From contig NZ_CP137892.1 of assembly GCF_033547155.1 (NCBI RefSeq), forward strand, positions 2,170,001 through 2,234,000: 64,000 bases of DNA, in the 5' to 3' direction. The notes beneath the pieces were generated by a model. The model saw nothing but the letters and a program-made list of their open reading frames with translations. It was not told the origin of the DNA and did not search any database. Position 1 is the first letter of the stretch; each line of letters starts with the position of its first letter. This DNA is from Pseudomonas benzenivorans. Its GTDB lineage: Bacteria > Pseudomonadota > Gammaproteobacteria > Pseudomonadales > Pseudomonadaceae. Below are positions 29,003 through 38,290 of the stretch, in pieces. A program made the position numbers and the translations under genes.

Positions 29003-29431
29003 GTGAGCAGTACGGCTCGATTCGGCGTAGGCGATGCTTCTTACCAGGCCGCAGGGGGGATAGAAGGGCTGCGCCGCCTGGTTGACGACTTCTACCGGAT
29101 CATGGACGAGTCGGCCGTGGCGGTGGATATCCGCCGTATGCACCCGCAGAGTCTGGAGCAGGCCCGGGACAAGCTGGCCTGCTTTCTCAGCGGCTGGCTC
29201 GGCGGCCCGCGGCTGTATCAGGAGAAGTACGGCGCCATCGCGATTCCCGCCTTCCATGCGCAGTGGTCGATCGATGAGGCCCATGCCGAGGCTTGGCTCG
29301 GTTGCATGGCGCAGGCCATCGCCCGGCAGCGCTACTCCCCGGCCTTCGCCGAGTACCTGCTGACCCAGCTGCGGGTGCCGGCGCAGCGCATCGTCCAGGC
29401 CAGCGGCAATCGTCAGGCTCAGTCGCGGTAG
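29003..29431 (+). CDS. Group II truncated hemoglobin-like protein
   Basis: A 142-residue globin of the 2-on-2 fold. The group II features are present: GWLGGPRLYQEKYG (E helix and E-F loop), a candidate proximal His in FHAQWSIDEAHAEAWLGCM, with the invariant Trp of the G helix. The usual GHPxLRxRH segment has become AIAIPAFHAQ, so the heme pocket is less typical. The start is GTG at 29003. The gene overlaps the convergent parvulin gene by 13 bp at its 3' end. Confidence 0.85.
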   Translation: MSSTARFGVGDASYQAAGGIEGLRRLVDDFYRIMDESAVAVDIRRMHPQSLEQARDKLACFLSGWLGGPRLYQEKYGAIAIPAFHAQWSIDEAHAEAWLGCMAQAIARQRYSPAFAEYLLTQLRVPAQRIVQASGNRQAQSR

Positions 29432-29697
29432 AACACCTGCACCAGGTGATAGCCGAACTGACTCTTCACCGGGCCGTGTACCTCGCGCAGCGCCTTCTTG
29501 AAGATGATCTGGTCGATCACCCGCACCATCTGCCCCGGACGCACCTCGCCGAGGTCGCCGCCGCGCTTGCCCGATGGGCAGGTGGAGTATTTGCGCGCCA
29601 GCACATCGAAGGCCTCGCCGGCGGCGAGGCGCTTTTTCAGCGCGGCCGCCTCGGCTTCGGTCTTGACCAGGATGTGGCGGGCCATTGCCTTTGCCAT
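29419..29697 (-). CDS. ppiC: Parvulin-type peptidyl-prolyl cis-trans isomerase (PpiC-like)
   Basis: A single parvulin domain of 92 residues without signal peptide, so cytoplasmic. Typical motifs: ARHILVKTEAEA at the start, FDVLARKYSTCPSGKRGGDLG in the middle, and VHGPVKSQFGYHLVQVF at the end (the active-site His and Phe). Catalyses proline isomerisation during folding. It overlaps the globin gene tail to tail. Confidence 0.95.
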   Translation of the reverse strand: MAKAMARHILVKTEAEAAALKKRLAAGEAFDVLARKYSTCPSGKRGGDLGEVRPGQMVRVIDQIIFKKALREVHGPVKSQFGYHLVQVFYRD

Positions 29698-29845
29698 GAC
29701 GGGTTCCTCATTTCCTCGGGGCGCCTATTGTGCCAGCTCTCGCCGCGCCAGCAGAATGGCGTCAACCGCAAGACATTTGTGTCGCCGGGAATCTCGGCCG
29801 ATTCTGGCCTAACGTATTGATTCCACCCAACGGAAGCCTCCGCCC

Positions 29846-31057
29846 ATGGACCTTCATTCGCTGCTGAAAATCCTGGCCAGCCAGGACGGTTCCGATCTCT
29901 ACCTGTCCACCGGTGCGCCACCCTGTGCGAAGTTCAACGGCGTGCTCAAGGCCCTCGGTCAGGAGCCGTTGAAGTCCGGCGATGTGGCGCAGGTGGCCGA
30001 GTCGATCATGGACAGCGCGCAGCGCGAGGAATTCGAGCGCGAACTGGAGATGAACCTGGCGATTTCCCTGGCCGGGATCGGCCGCTTCCGCATCAATATC
30101 TTCAAGCAGCGCAACGAAGTCTCGATCGTCGCGCGCAACATCAAGATGGAGATCCCCAAGTTCGAGGACCTCAAGCTGCCCGAGGTGTTGCTCAAGACCG
30201 TGATGGAGAAGCGCGGCCTGGTACTGTTCGTCGGCGGCACCGGTTCGGGCAAGTCCACCTCCCTGGCGGCGTTGATCGACTACCGCAACCGCAACAGCGG
30301 CGGTCATATCATCACCATCGAGGACCCGGTGGAGTACGTGCACCGGCACAAGAAGTCGATCATCAACCAGCGCGAGGTCGGGGTCGACACCCGCAGCTTC
30401 CACGCCGCGCTGAAGAACACCCTGCGCCAGGCGCCGGACGTGATCCTGATCGGCGAGATCCGCGACCGCGAGACCATGGAGCACGCCCTGGCCTTCGCCG
30501 ACACCGGCCACCTGGCCATCTCCACCCTGCATGCCAACAACGCCAACCAGGCGCTGGACCGCATCATCAACTTCTTCCCGGAAGAGCGCCGCCCGCAGCT
30601 GCTCAACGACCTGGGCAACAACCTCAAGGCCTTCGTCTCCCAGCGCCTGGTCAAGACCGCCGACGGCAAGCGCCGCGCCGCGGTGGAGGTGATGCTCGGC
30701 ACGCCGACGGTGCGCGACCTGATCAAACGCAACGAGTTTTCCGAGCTCAAGGAGATCATGGAGAAGTCGAAGAACCTCGGCATGCAAACCTTCGACCAGG
30801 CGCTGATCGACCTGGTCCACGAGGGCGCCATCGACGAGGAAGAGGCGGTGAAGAACGCCGATTCGGCGAACAACGTGCGCCTCAAGCTCAAGCTGTACCG
30901 GGATAACCCGGTCACGCCGAGCCCGACCCCCGTGGCCGAGAAGGCCGCTGCGACGCCTGCCGCGGCGAGCGAGAAGGGCGACTGGGGGCTGGAGCTGAAA
31001 CTGGAGGCGATCGAGGAAGATTCGCCGCCCGAGGACCCGGGGCGGACGGGGATCTAG
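29846..31057 (+). CDS. PilT/PilU-family twitching motility ATPase
   Basis: Hexameric secretion-type ATPase that drives type IV pilus retraction. Walker A GGTGSGKST (near residue 130), Walker B VILIGEIRDRETM and the His box AISTLHANNANQALDRI are intact, and the N terminus (LKILASQDGSDLYLSTGAPP) is PilT-like. At 403 aa it is longer than PilT (about 345) because of a Pro/Ala/Glu-rich tail after residue 355, as in PilU. No other pilus gene is nearby, so it may be a stand-alone PilU-like accessory ATPase. Confidence 0.9.
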   Translation: MDLHSLLKILASQDGSDLYLSTGAPPCAKFNGVLKALGQEPLKSGDVAQVAESIMDSAQREEFERELEMNLAISLAGIGRFRINIFKQRNEVSIVARNIKMEIPKFEDLKLPEVLLKTVMEKRGLVLFVGGTGSGKSTSLAALIDYRNRNSGGHIITIEDPVEYVHRHKKSIINQREVGVDTRSFHAALKNTLRQAPDVILIGEIRDRETMEHALAFADTGHLAISTLHANNANQALDRIINFFPEERRPQLLNDLGNNLKAFVSQRLVKTADGKRRAAVEVMLGTPTVRDLIKRNEFSELKEIMEKSKNLGMQTFDQALIDLVHEGAIDEEEAVKNADSANNVRLKLKLYRDNPVTPSPTPVAEKAAATPAAASEKGDWGLELKLEAIEEDSPPEDPGRTGI

Positions 31058-31208
31058 GAGCAGAAGCCGGCTGAGCCGCCTCCGGGCGATCGCCCTGCGC
31101 AGCAGCTGTACCGGGAAAGTTCACCTTCACTGTGCATGATCTCTCATGCCGAGACGGCTTATGGTCCCGATCTAAGCCAGTGCCACTGGGTCGACCGGGA
31201 GAGTCGTG

Positions 31209-31811
31209 ATGCAAATTGCCGTGCTGACATTCGAGGGATTCAACGAACTGGACTCCTTCGTCGTGGCTGGACTGCTCAACCGCCTGCGCGGCCAGGGCTG
31301 GCAGGCGCAGATCACCTGTCCAGATGCCCAGGTCGTCTCGATGAACGGGGTACAGGTGCAGGCCCAACAGCCCCTGGAGTTCGCCAACCAGGCCGATGTC
31401 GTGCTGTTCGGCAGTGGCATCCGGACCCGAGCGATTGCCGAAGACCCCGCCATCCTCGAGCGCCTGCGCCTCGACCCGCAACGCCAGTTGATCGGCGCCC
31501 AGTGTTCGGGAGCCTTGCTCATGGCCAAGCTGGGGCTGCTGGATGGCCTGCCGGCCTGCACGGACCTGACCAGCAAACCCTGGGTCGCGGAGGCGGGCGT
31601 GCAGGTACTGGATCAGCCCTTCCATGCCCGGGGCAACCTGGCCACCGCCGGTGGCTGCCTGTCGTCGCCTTACCTGGCCGCCTGGGTCATCGCCAAGCTG
31701 GCCGGGGAGGCAGCCTGCGCCGAGGCGCTGCACTACGTGGCGCCGGTGGGCGAGAAGCAGCCGTTCGTCGAGCGGGCGCTGGGCGTGATTCGCCCCTACC
31801 TGCCGGACTAG
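31209..31811 (+). CDS. DJ-1/PfpI-family protein
   Basis: A 200-residue single-domain member of the class I glutamine amidotransferase-like superfamily. The nucleophile elbow is IGAQCSGALLMAKLGLLDG (Cys in C-S-G), followed by LTSKPWVAEAGVQVLDQPFH and the late LATAGGCLSSPYLAAW. The N terminus MQIAVLTFEGFNELDSF is typical of the group related to isonitrile hydratase and to the sensor domains of AraC-type GATase1 regulators, but no HTH is attached. ATG 31209 has GGGAG seven bases upstream; GTG 31206 is the alternative. Confidence 0.85.
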   Translation: MQIAVLTFEGFNELDSFVVAGLLNRLRGQGWQAQITCPDAQVVSMNGVQVQAQQPLEFANQADVVLFGSGIRTRAIAEDPAILERLRLDPQRQLIGAQCSGALLMAKLGLLDGLPACTDLTSKPWVAEAGVQVLDQPFHARGNLATAGGCLSSPYLAAWVIAKLAGEAACAEALHYVAPVGEKQPFVERALGVIRPYLPD

Positions 31812-31866
31812 TCGACAGCGTGCCAGCGGGCCCCTGCGCGGCGCCGGCTTCACAGGGCCCGAGGAG

Positions 31867-32181
31867 TCAGACCGAGGGCCGGAACCAGAACTCGATCTCG
31901 TCGGTATCTTCGGCGAACTCGGCGGCATGTTCGGCGCCGGCCGGCACGTGATACCAATCGCCGACCCCGTAGGTGGTGGTCGAACCCTGCATCGTCAGGA
32001 TCAGCGCGCCGCGGGTGATCACGCCATAGTTGTCGGTGTCATGAGCGTGGGCCGGGATGCGGGTGCCGGCGGGGTAGGAGGCGAAGAGCACATCGCTACC
32101 CTCGGCCGCGAGCTTGTAGGCATCGAAGCGGCCGTCGTACAGGGGCAGGGTCTTGATCTTGTCGGGGTACTGTCCAGCCAT
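31867..32181 (-). CDS. Small cupin-domain protein
   Basis: A 104-residue single cupin. Motif 1 is PAHAHDTDNYGVITRG (His-x-His and downstream residues for metal), motif 2 is YGVGDWYHVPAGAEHAAEF. The final strand (DEIEFWFRP) closes the barrel. Substrate unknown. It is read in the same direction as the GST and chorismate mutase genes. Its leader (32180-32212) shares a 15-bp identical core with the scar at 33057-33088. Confidence 0.85.
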   Translation of the reverse strand: MAGQYPDKIKTLPLYDGRFDAYKLAAEGSDVLFASYPAGTRIPAHAHDTDNYGVITRGALILTMQGSTTTYGVGDWYHVPAGAEHAAEFAEDTDEIEFWFRPSV

Positions 32182-32247
32182 GCTGGGGCTCCTTGTGGGC
32201 TGTTGTCCTGGGTATAGAGGCTCGGGTGGGCCGATAGAACCTTGAGT

Positions 32248-32886
32248 CTATCCCTTGGCCTGATAGGTACCGGGGCCATGGGGGGCGGCGGCGAACGCCT
32301 CCAAGGTTTCGGCGGCATTTGAGAGTTGTTGCAGGGTTGGGAAGTCCGAGGCTCTGACAAGCTCAGGCAGCATCGCCTGAGTGAAGAACCAGGCGACCGC
32401 CGCGGTGACGCCAGCCTGATTGATGTTATGACGCTCGACCTCCAGCGGGGTGCGTTTCAGCTCTGTCTCCAAGGTTGCATAGGCCCACAGCAACTGATCG
32501 GTGATTCGGTCTATCCAGGGGGCGTGCTGTTTGTCCGCCGGACGCAGGTTGCGCTCGTAGACGACTTGCACGCTCTTCTCGCAGGCGGCAAGCGCCAAGC
32601 CCATGACCCGCAGGGTCTCGAGACGCTTGTCTGGAGCGCTGGGCATCAGCGAATTGCCCCCATCGGCCAGGCTTTCCGCGTAATCAAGGATGAGCGTGGA
32701 ATCCATCAGTACGGAGCCGTCGGCGCAAACCAGCGAAGGCGCTTTCACCACCGGGTTGATCTGGCGAAATTGCTCGAAGTGGCGAAAGACCGAGACAGGT
32801 CGGTGTTCGAAGGGCAGCTTGAGCAGCTGCAATGAGACCGCGACACGGCGCACATAGGGCGAATCCAACATTCCTATCAGTTGCAT
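32248..32886 (-). CDS. Glutathione S-transferase family protein
   Basis: A 212-residue GST. The N-terminal thioredoxin fold shows SPYVRRVAVSLQLLKLPFEH and the glutathione gamma-Glu site MDSTLILDYAE; the C-terminal helical domain spans residues about 85-205. The Ser/Tyr catalytic position near residue 9 is Ser (L-D-S-P-Y). The substrate is not predictable. There are 66 bp between it and the cupin gene downstream. Confidence 0.88.
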   Translation of the reverse strand: MQLIGMLDSPYVRRVAVSLQLLKLPFEHRPVSVFRHFEQFRQINPVVKAPSLVCADGSVLMDSTLILDYAESLADGGNSLMPSAPDKRLETLRVMGLALAACEKSVQVVYERNLRPADKQHAPWIDRITDQLLWAYATLETELKRTPLEVERHNINQAGVTAAVAWFFTQAMLPELVRASDFPTLQQLSNAAETLEAFAAAPHGPGTYQAKG

Positions 32887-32989
32887 ACTCTCTCCTTGGC
32901 CCAGGGCCGGCTGAATCAGTTGTCGTTCATTACACTCGATAAGGTAAGGCTCAGTTTTACTGCTGCGCTGCTTGCTGTGGCACCAGATA

Positions 32990-33090
32990 CGACTGGTTGA
33001 AACTAAAGGCTTTGACCGATGGGCCCTATGTATTGAGCGTCGCCAGGGCCTCTTCGATGCTGAGATGCCTTGTGGGCTGTTGCCTGGGGG
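32990..33090. repeat. Mosaic scar: degenerate copies of the DUF3291 3' end and of the cupin leader
   Basis: The segment 33028-33062 resembles 33529-33572 inside the DUF3291 gene (shared GAGCGTCGCCAGGGCCT and CTTCGATGCTG, separated by 9 bases that are missing here). It passes directly into 33057-33088, which resembles the cupin leader 32180-32212 (identical CCTTGTGGGCTGTTG). The two pieces join at ATGCTG. It lies in the 204-bp gap between the GST and chorismate mutase genes and looks like a recombination scar, with no coding potential. Confidence 0.65.
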
Positions 33091-33402
33091 TTATTGCGGT
33101 TCAGTCGGGCGCTGGGCCAGGGCCGCGTGCTCGGCGAGCTCGGCGCGGATAAAGGCGGCGATCATGCTCCGGTAGACCTGCTCGGTAACCTCCGGGTCGG
33201 CACCCAGCTCGCGTGACAGTTCGCGTACCTTGGCGATCACCTGCTCGACCCGTTGCGGTGCCCTGACCTCATCCGTGTCGCTCTTGAAGCGTGCGGCCTG
33301 GGCGACGAAGGCGCCGCGTTCGGCCAGCAGGGCAACCAGTTGGCGGTCGAGGCGGTCGATATGGGCCCGCACCTGGGTGAGGGATTGGCAGTCAACTTCC
33401 AT
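33091..33402 (-). CDS. AroQ-class chorismate mutase-like protein
   Basis: A 103-residue all-helical protein of the monofunctional AroQ/PchB type. R-x2-I-D-R-L-D near residue 12, AERGAFVAQAARFKSD, APQRVEQVI and the final helix SMIAAFIRAELAEH align with the three-helix fold that rearranges chorismate to prephenate. The same fold in PchB cleaves isochorismate to salicylate, but no pch genes are nearby. It may be a secondary chorismate mutase beside the usual pheA. Confidence 0.82.
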   Translation of the reverse strand: MEVDCQSLTQVRAHIDRLDRQLVALLAERGAFVAQAARFKSDTDEVRAPQRVEQVIAKVRELSRELGADPEVTEQVYRSMIAAFIRAELAEHAALAQRPTEPQ

Positions 33403-33442
33403 GTCTTGCTTGTCTCCTGTCAGGGATATGGGGGATTACTGC

Positions 33443-33937
33443 TCAGGACTGCAATTGGTGCTTCGCCGTTGGCTTTCCGGGTTGTGCAAAGGGGGAGGCA
33501 AAGCTGAAGGCCGATGGCGAAGGGCCCTGCGCCCTGAGCGTCGCCAGGGCCTGCTTGGCCTCTTCGATGCTGGGGATATGTCCGCTCGGCACCCACCACA
33601 GTGCCAGGATGGGTTCGCTGGGTTTCTCGAACCACTGCTTCTTGTTTCTCAGCAGGTTCAGGTGGGCGCTGCCGTAGACGAAGTCCTGCAAGGCTTCGAG
33701 CGAGTCCCAGACCGACAGGTTGACGATGATCCGCTCGTCGGCGAAGACCCTGAGCGCCGTGGCGTCGCCTTCCTCGGTCTGCAGCCGCCAGACGAAGCCC
33801 GGGCTGGCTTCGGCCAGCCGATTAATGGGGTCGAGCTGCTCGACGAAGCCCTGCATGGTCGGCGAATCGAGCGGCGCCAGGGCTCTGGCGATATTGACCT
33901 GGGCCAGTTGGTAGGTGCGGGGCCGCGTTTCATCCAT
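33443..33937 (-). CDS. DUF3291 protein (antibiotic-monooxygenase-like fold)
   Basis: A 164-residue protein of the DUF3291 family: YQLAQVNIARALAPLDSPTM at the start, FVWRLQTEEGDATALRVF, then IIVNLSVWDSLEALQDFVYG and HLNLLRNKKQWFE. The alternating strands and the S-V-W-x-S motif match the dimeric ferredoxin-like barrel of ABM-type domains. Function unknown. Part of its 3' end is duplicated at 33028-33062. Confidence 0.85.
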   Translation of the reverse strand: MDETRPRTYQLAQVNIARALAPLDSPTMQGFVEQLDPINRLAEASPGFVWRLQTEEGDATALRVFADERIIVNLSVWDSLEALQDFVYGSAHLNLLRNKKQWFEKPSEPILALWWVPSGHIPSIEEAKQALATLRAQGPSPSAFSFASPFAQPGKPTAKHQLQS

Positions 33938-33986
33938 GATGCTGTTACTCCCGTTCTGTAGCCGGATACAGGCGTTTCCGTAGCCT

Positions 33987-34838
33987 CTATCCGAGTTCGA
34001 AGCTGGTGATGCCGAAAATGCGTTCGATGGGCATGGCCGGGGCGGCTCCCCGGTACATGCGGGCCGTCTCGAAGGATACCGTCATGCCGTGGCGCTGCGC
34101 CATGTCAACCGCCGCGGCATGGTTCGCCGGGACGTCCAGGAAGATATCCGCCCCCGCCGGCGCACAGGCCTTGAGCGCGCGAAACAGCCGCTCGGCCAGC
34201 GGCGCGCTGTCGGCGAACAACGGGCCGACCTTGTAGCCGGCCCGGCACCGGCGGAGCACGGCATAGCCGGCCAGTTGTCGGTCGTGCAGGATGCCGAGCG
34301 CCGTGCTCTCGGGCTGGGCGATCCAGCGCTGAAGGAAGGCGGCACGGCTCTCGGGGAAGAACGCCCGGTCGTAGGCGCACAGGTCGGCGAAGGGCAGGCC
34401 GGTCAGGGGCACGATATCGGCGTCGTTACACTGCTCATCGCCCGCGACGCCCTGGTAACGCACGTTGGCATGGGCCAGGGCGAAGCCCGACTTGCGGTAG
34501 TTGTCCTGCTGCGTGACCACGCCGTCCAGGCCGATGGTGCGGCCGGCGAGGTAGGCCAGGCCGGCATTCCAGATCTGCAGGCCATAGCCCTGGCCCCGAT
34601 ACTCTGGTTTGACGATGTAGAAACCGAGAAAACCGAAGCCGGCGCCGTACTTCACCACCGAGATGACGGCGATGGGCTCATCGCCGAGCAGGCCGATCAG
34701 AAAGCCATCGGGGTCGGCCGCGTAGTAGCTGTCGGCGTCGTGCAGGCCCGGATTCCAGCCTTCCGCCGCCGCCCAGTCGATGGCGATATCGAGTTCCGCG
34801 CGGCTCATGGTTCGGATGCGGTAGTCGGGTTCGTGCAC
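33987..34838 (-). CDS. GNAT family N-acetyltransferase, two-domain
   Basis: A 283-residue acetyltransferase. The N-terminal GNAT domain has FYIVKPEYRGQGYGLQIWNA with the acetyl-CoA loop R-G-Q-G-Y-G. The C-terminal half (from about residue 145, LPFADLCAYDRAFFPESRA and GYAVLRRCRAGYKVGPLFA) is the second, degenerate GNAT fold found in this subgroup. Substrate unknown. Upstream, 34839-35018 is an intergenic stretch with no recognisable signal. Confidence 0.87.
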   Translation of the reverse strand: MHEPDYRIRTMSRAELDIAIDWAAAEGWNPGLHDADSYYAADPDGFLIGLLGDEPIAVISVVKYGAGFGFLGFYIVKPEYRGQGYGLQIWNAGLAYLAGRTIGLDGVVTQQDNYRKSGFALAHANVRYQGVAGDEQCNDADIVPLTGLPFADLCAYDRAFFPESRAAFLQRWIAQPESTALGILHDRQLAGYAVLRRCRAGYKVGPLFADSAPLAERLFRALKACAPAGADIFLDVPANHAAAVDMAQRHGMTVSFETARMYRGAAPAMPIERIFGITSFELG

Positions 34839-35018
34839 GCTCTGCCTCCATTGTGCCTGGCTGAATCGAATGCGAGCGGGCGCTTGCCGTCACGCACGCT
34901 CATCAGCCGACGCTAGGCGATCCCGCCCGGCCTGTCCATCGCCTGAGCCGCCGTTGGCCGGTCTCCTGGCGAGCGCCCTGGGCCCGAACTTTCCGGGCCG
35001 CAGGGCGGACAGCGGCTG

Positions 35019-36974
<1,956 letters not shown>

Positions 36975-37155
36975 GGCGACTCCTCATCTTCATTCTTGTT
37001 GTGCCAGGCCATCGAACCTGACCGGTGGCACGCTAGCCTAGCGTTCGCCGCGGGCCTTGAACGCCAGCGACTCTTTTTACTCGGCTGCCGACCTGGCCGC
37101 CGTTGTAGAGCCTGTGCACCGGCCGGATCGCCTCTGCGCCGCGCCTGGCGCTGGC

Positions 37156-37174
37156 GCTTTACAGCCCGTAAAGC
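37156..37174. promoter_or_regulatory. Inverted repeat upstream of aacS, possible weak LiuR-like site or hairpin
   Basis: GCTTTAC-AGCCC-GTAAAGC, perfect 7-bp arms. Half-sites (TTTAC/GTAAA) equal those of the liuR operator but the spacing is 5, not 6, bases. It lies 182 bp before aacS and 22 bp after the liuE stop, so it could instead be an mRNA hairpin. Confidence 0.3.
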
Positions 37175-37196
37175 ATGGCTGACGCCTCTGGCCCGA

Positions 37197-38099
37197 TCAG
37201 GCGCCGGCCAGCCGGGCGCGGGCCACCCGCGAACCGTTTTCCTTGCCCAGCACGCTGCAGATGCGCTGGCCGGCGGCGATCAGCCGCTGCAGGTCGACGT
37301 CGGTGGCGATGCCCAGGCCGTCGAGTAGGTACAGCACGTCCTCGGTGGCGACATTGCCGGTGGCGCCCTTGGCGTAGGGGCAACCGCCCAGGCCGGCGAC
37401 CGAACTGTCGAACACACTGACGCCTTCCAGCAGGCTGGCGTAGATGTTCGCCAGGGCCTGGCCGTAGGTATCGTGGAAGTGCCCGGCCAGCTTGTCGCGG
37501 GGAATGTCGCGGGCGACCACCTCGATCAGCCGGCGGGTATCGCCGGCGGTCCCGGTGCCTATGGTGTCGCCCAGGGACACCTCGTAGCAGCCCATGGCGA
37601 ACAGGTCGCGGGCCACGCGGGCGACCTGTTCGGGGGCAATGAATCCGTCGTAGGGGCAACCGAGCACGCAGGAGACATAGCCGCGCACGCGGACGCCCTG
37701 CTGCCGGGCGGCATCGAGCAACGGCAGAAAGCGCTGCAGGCTCTCGCCGATGGAACAGTTGATATTCTTCTGCGAGAAGGCCTCGGAGGCTGCGGCGAAT
37801 ACCGCCACTTCCTTCACGCCCGCCTCGACGGCGGCCTCGAAGCCCTTCATGTTGGGCGTCAGCGCCGCATAGGTGACGTTCGGGCGCTGCTGGATGCCGG
37901 CGAACACCTCGGCGCTGCCGGCCATCTGCGGCACCCACTTGGGCGAGACGAAGCTGCCGACCTCGATATAGCTCAGGCCGGCTGCGGTCAGGTCGTCGAC
38001 CAGGCGCACCTTGTCGGCCACGCTGATCGGTTGTTTCTCGTTCTGCAGGCCGTCGCGGGGGCCGACTTCGACCAGGCGGACGGAGGTAGGCAAGCTCAT
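37197..38099 (-). CDS. liuE: Hydroxymethylglutaryl-CoA lyase
   Basis: Cleaves HMG-CoA into acetoacetate and acetyl-CoA, the last step of leucine degradation. The 300-residue TIM barrel begins VRLVEVGPRDGLQNEK (metal Asp in R-D-G-L-Q-N). It includes SFVSPKWVPQM, GDTIGTGTAG, HFHDTYGQALAN (metal His) and the Cys signature GLGGCPYAKGATGN. It is the fifth gene of the liu set, separated from liuD by a 191-bp gap that holds a palindromic repeat element. Confidence 0.96.
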   Translation of the reverse strand: MSLPTSVRLVEVGPRDGLQNEKQPISVADKVRLVDDLTAAGLSYIEVGSFVSPKWVPQMAGSAEVFAGIQQRPNVTYAALTPNMKGFEAAVEAGVKEVAVFAAASEAFSQKNINCSIGESLQRFLPLLDAARQQGVRVRGYVSCVLGCPYDGFIAPEQVARVARDLFAMGCYEVSLGDTIGTGTAGDTRRLIEVVARDIPRDKLAGHFHDTYGQALANIYASLLEGVSVFDSSVAGLGGCPYAKGATGNVATEDVLYLLDGLGIATDVDLQRLIAAGQRICSVLGKENGSRVARARLAGA

Positions 38100-38130
38100 C
38101 GGGGTTCCTCGTTGCTATCAGGGTTTGCCC

Positions 38131-38280
38131 TAGGGTGCGCCGTGCGCACCGGCGGGGCAATGGTGCAGGCGTGGGGTGGATGGCCACCCCGCGGATAACC
38201 GCAAAGCGTTTTCCGCCGTCTCTCGTTATCGAGTCCCGGATGTCGGTGGACAAGCTTCGCGTTGTCCACCCTACGGGCTA
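38131..38280. repeat. Palindromic intergenic repeat element (long form) in the liu operon
   Basis: About 150 bp bounded by inverted ends TAGGGTG (38131) and CACCCTA (38268). It folds into successive hairpins: GGTGCGC/GCGCACC, GGGGTGG/CCACCCC and GGTGGACAA/TTGTCCACC. The first 20 bases are identical to those of the element at 42676. It lies between liuD and liuE. MITE/REP-like; no coding capacity. Confidence 0.7.
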
Positions 38281-38290
38281 CGGGCGGCAA

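Noticed and set aside
31827..31861. GC-rich dyad CGGGCCC...GGGCCCG between the DJ-1 and cupin genes
   Set aside because: Long loop and no T-tract on either side; not called as a terminator.
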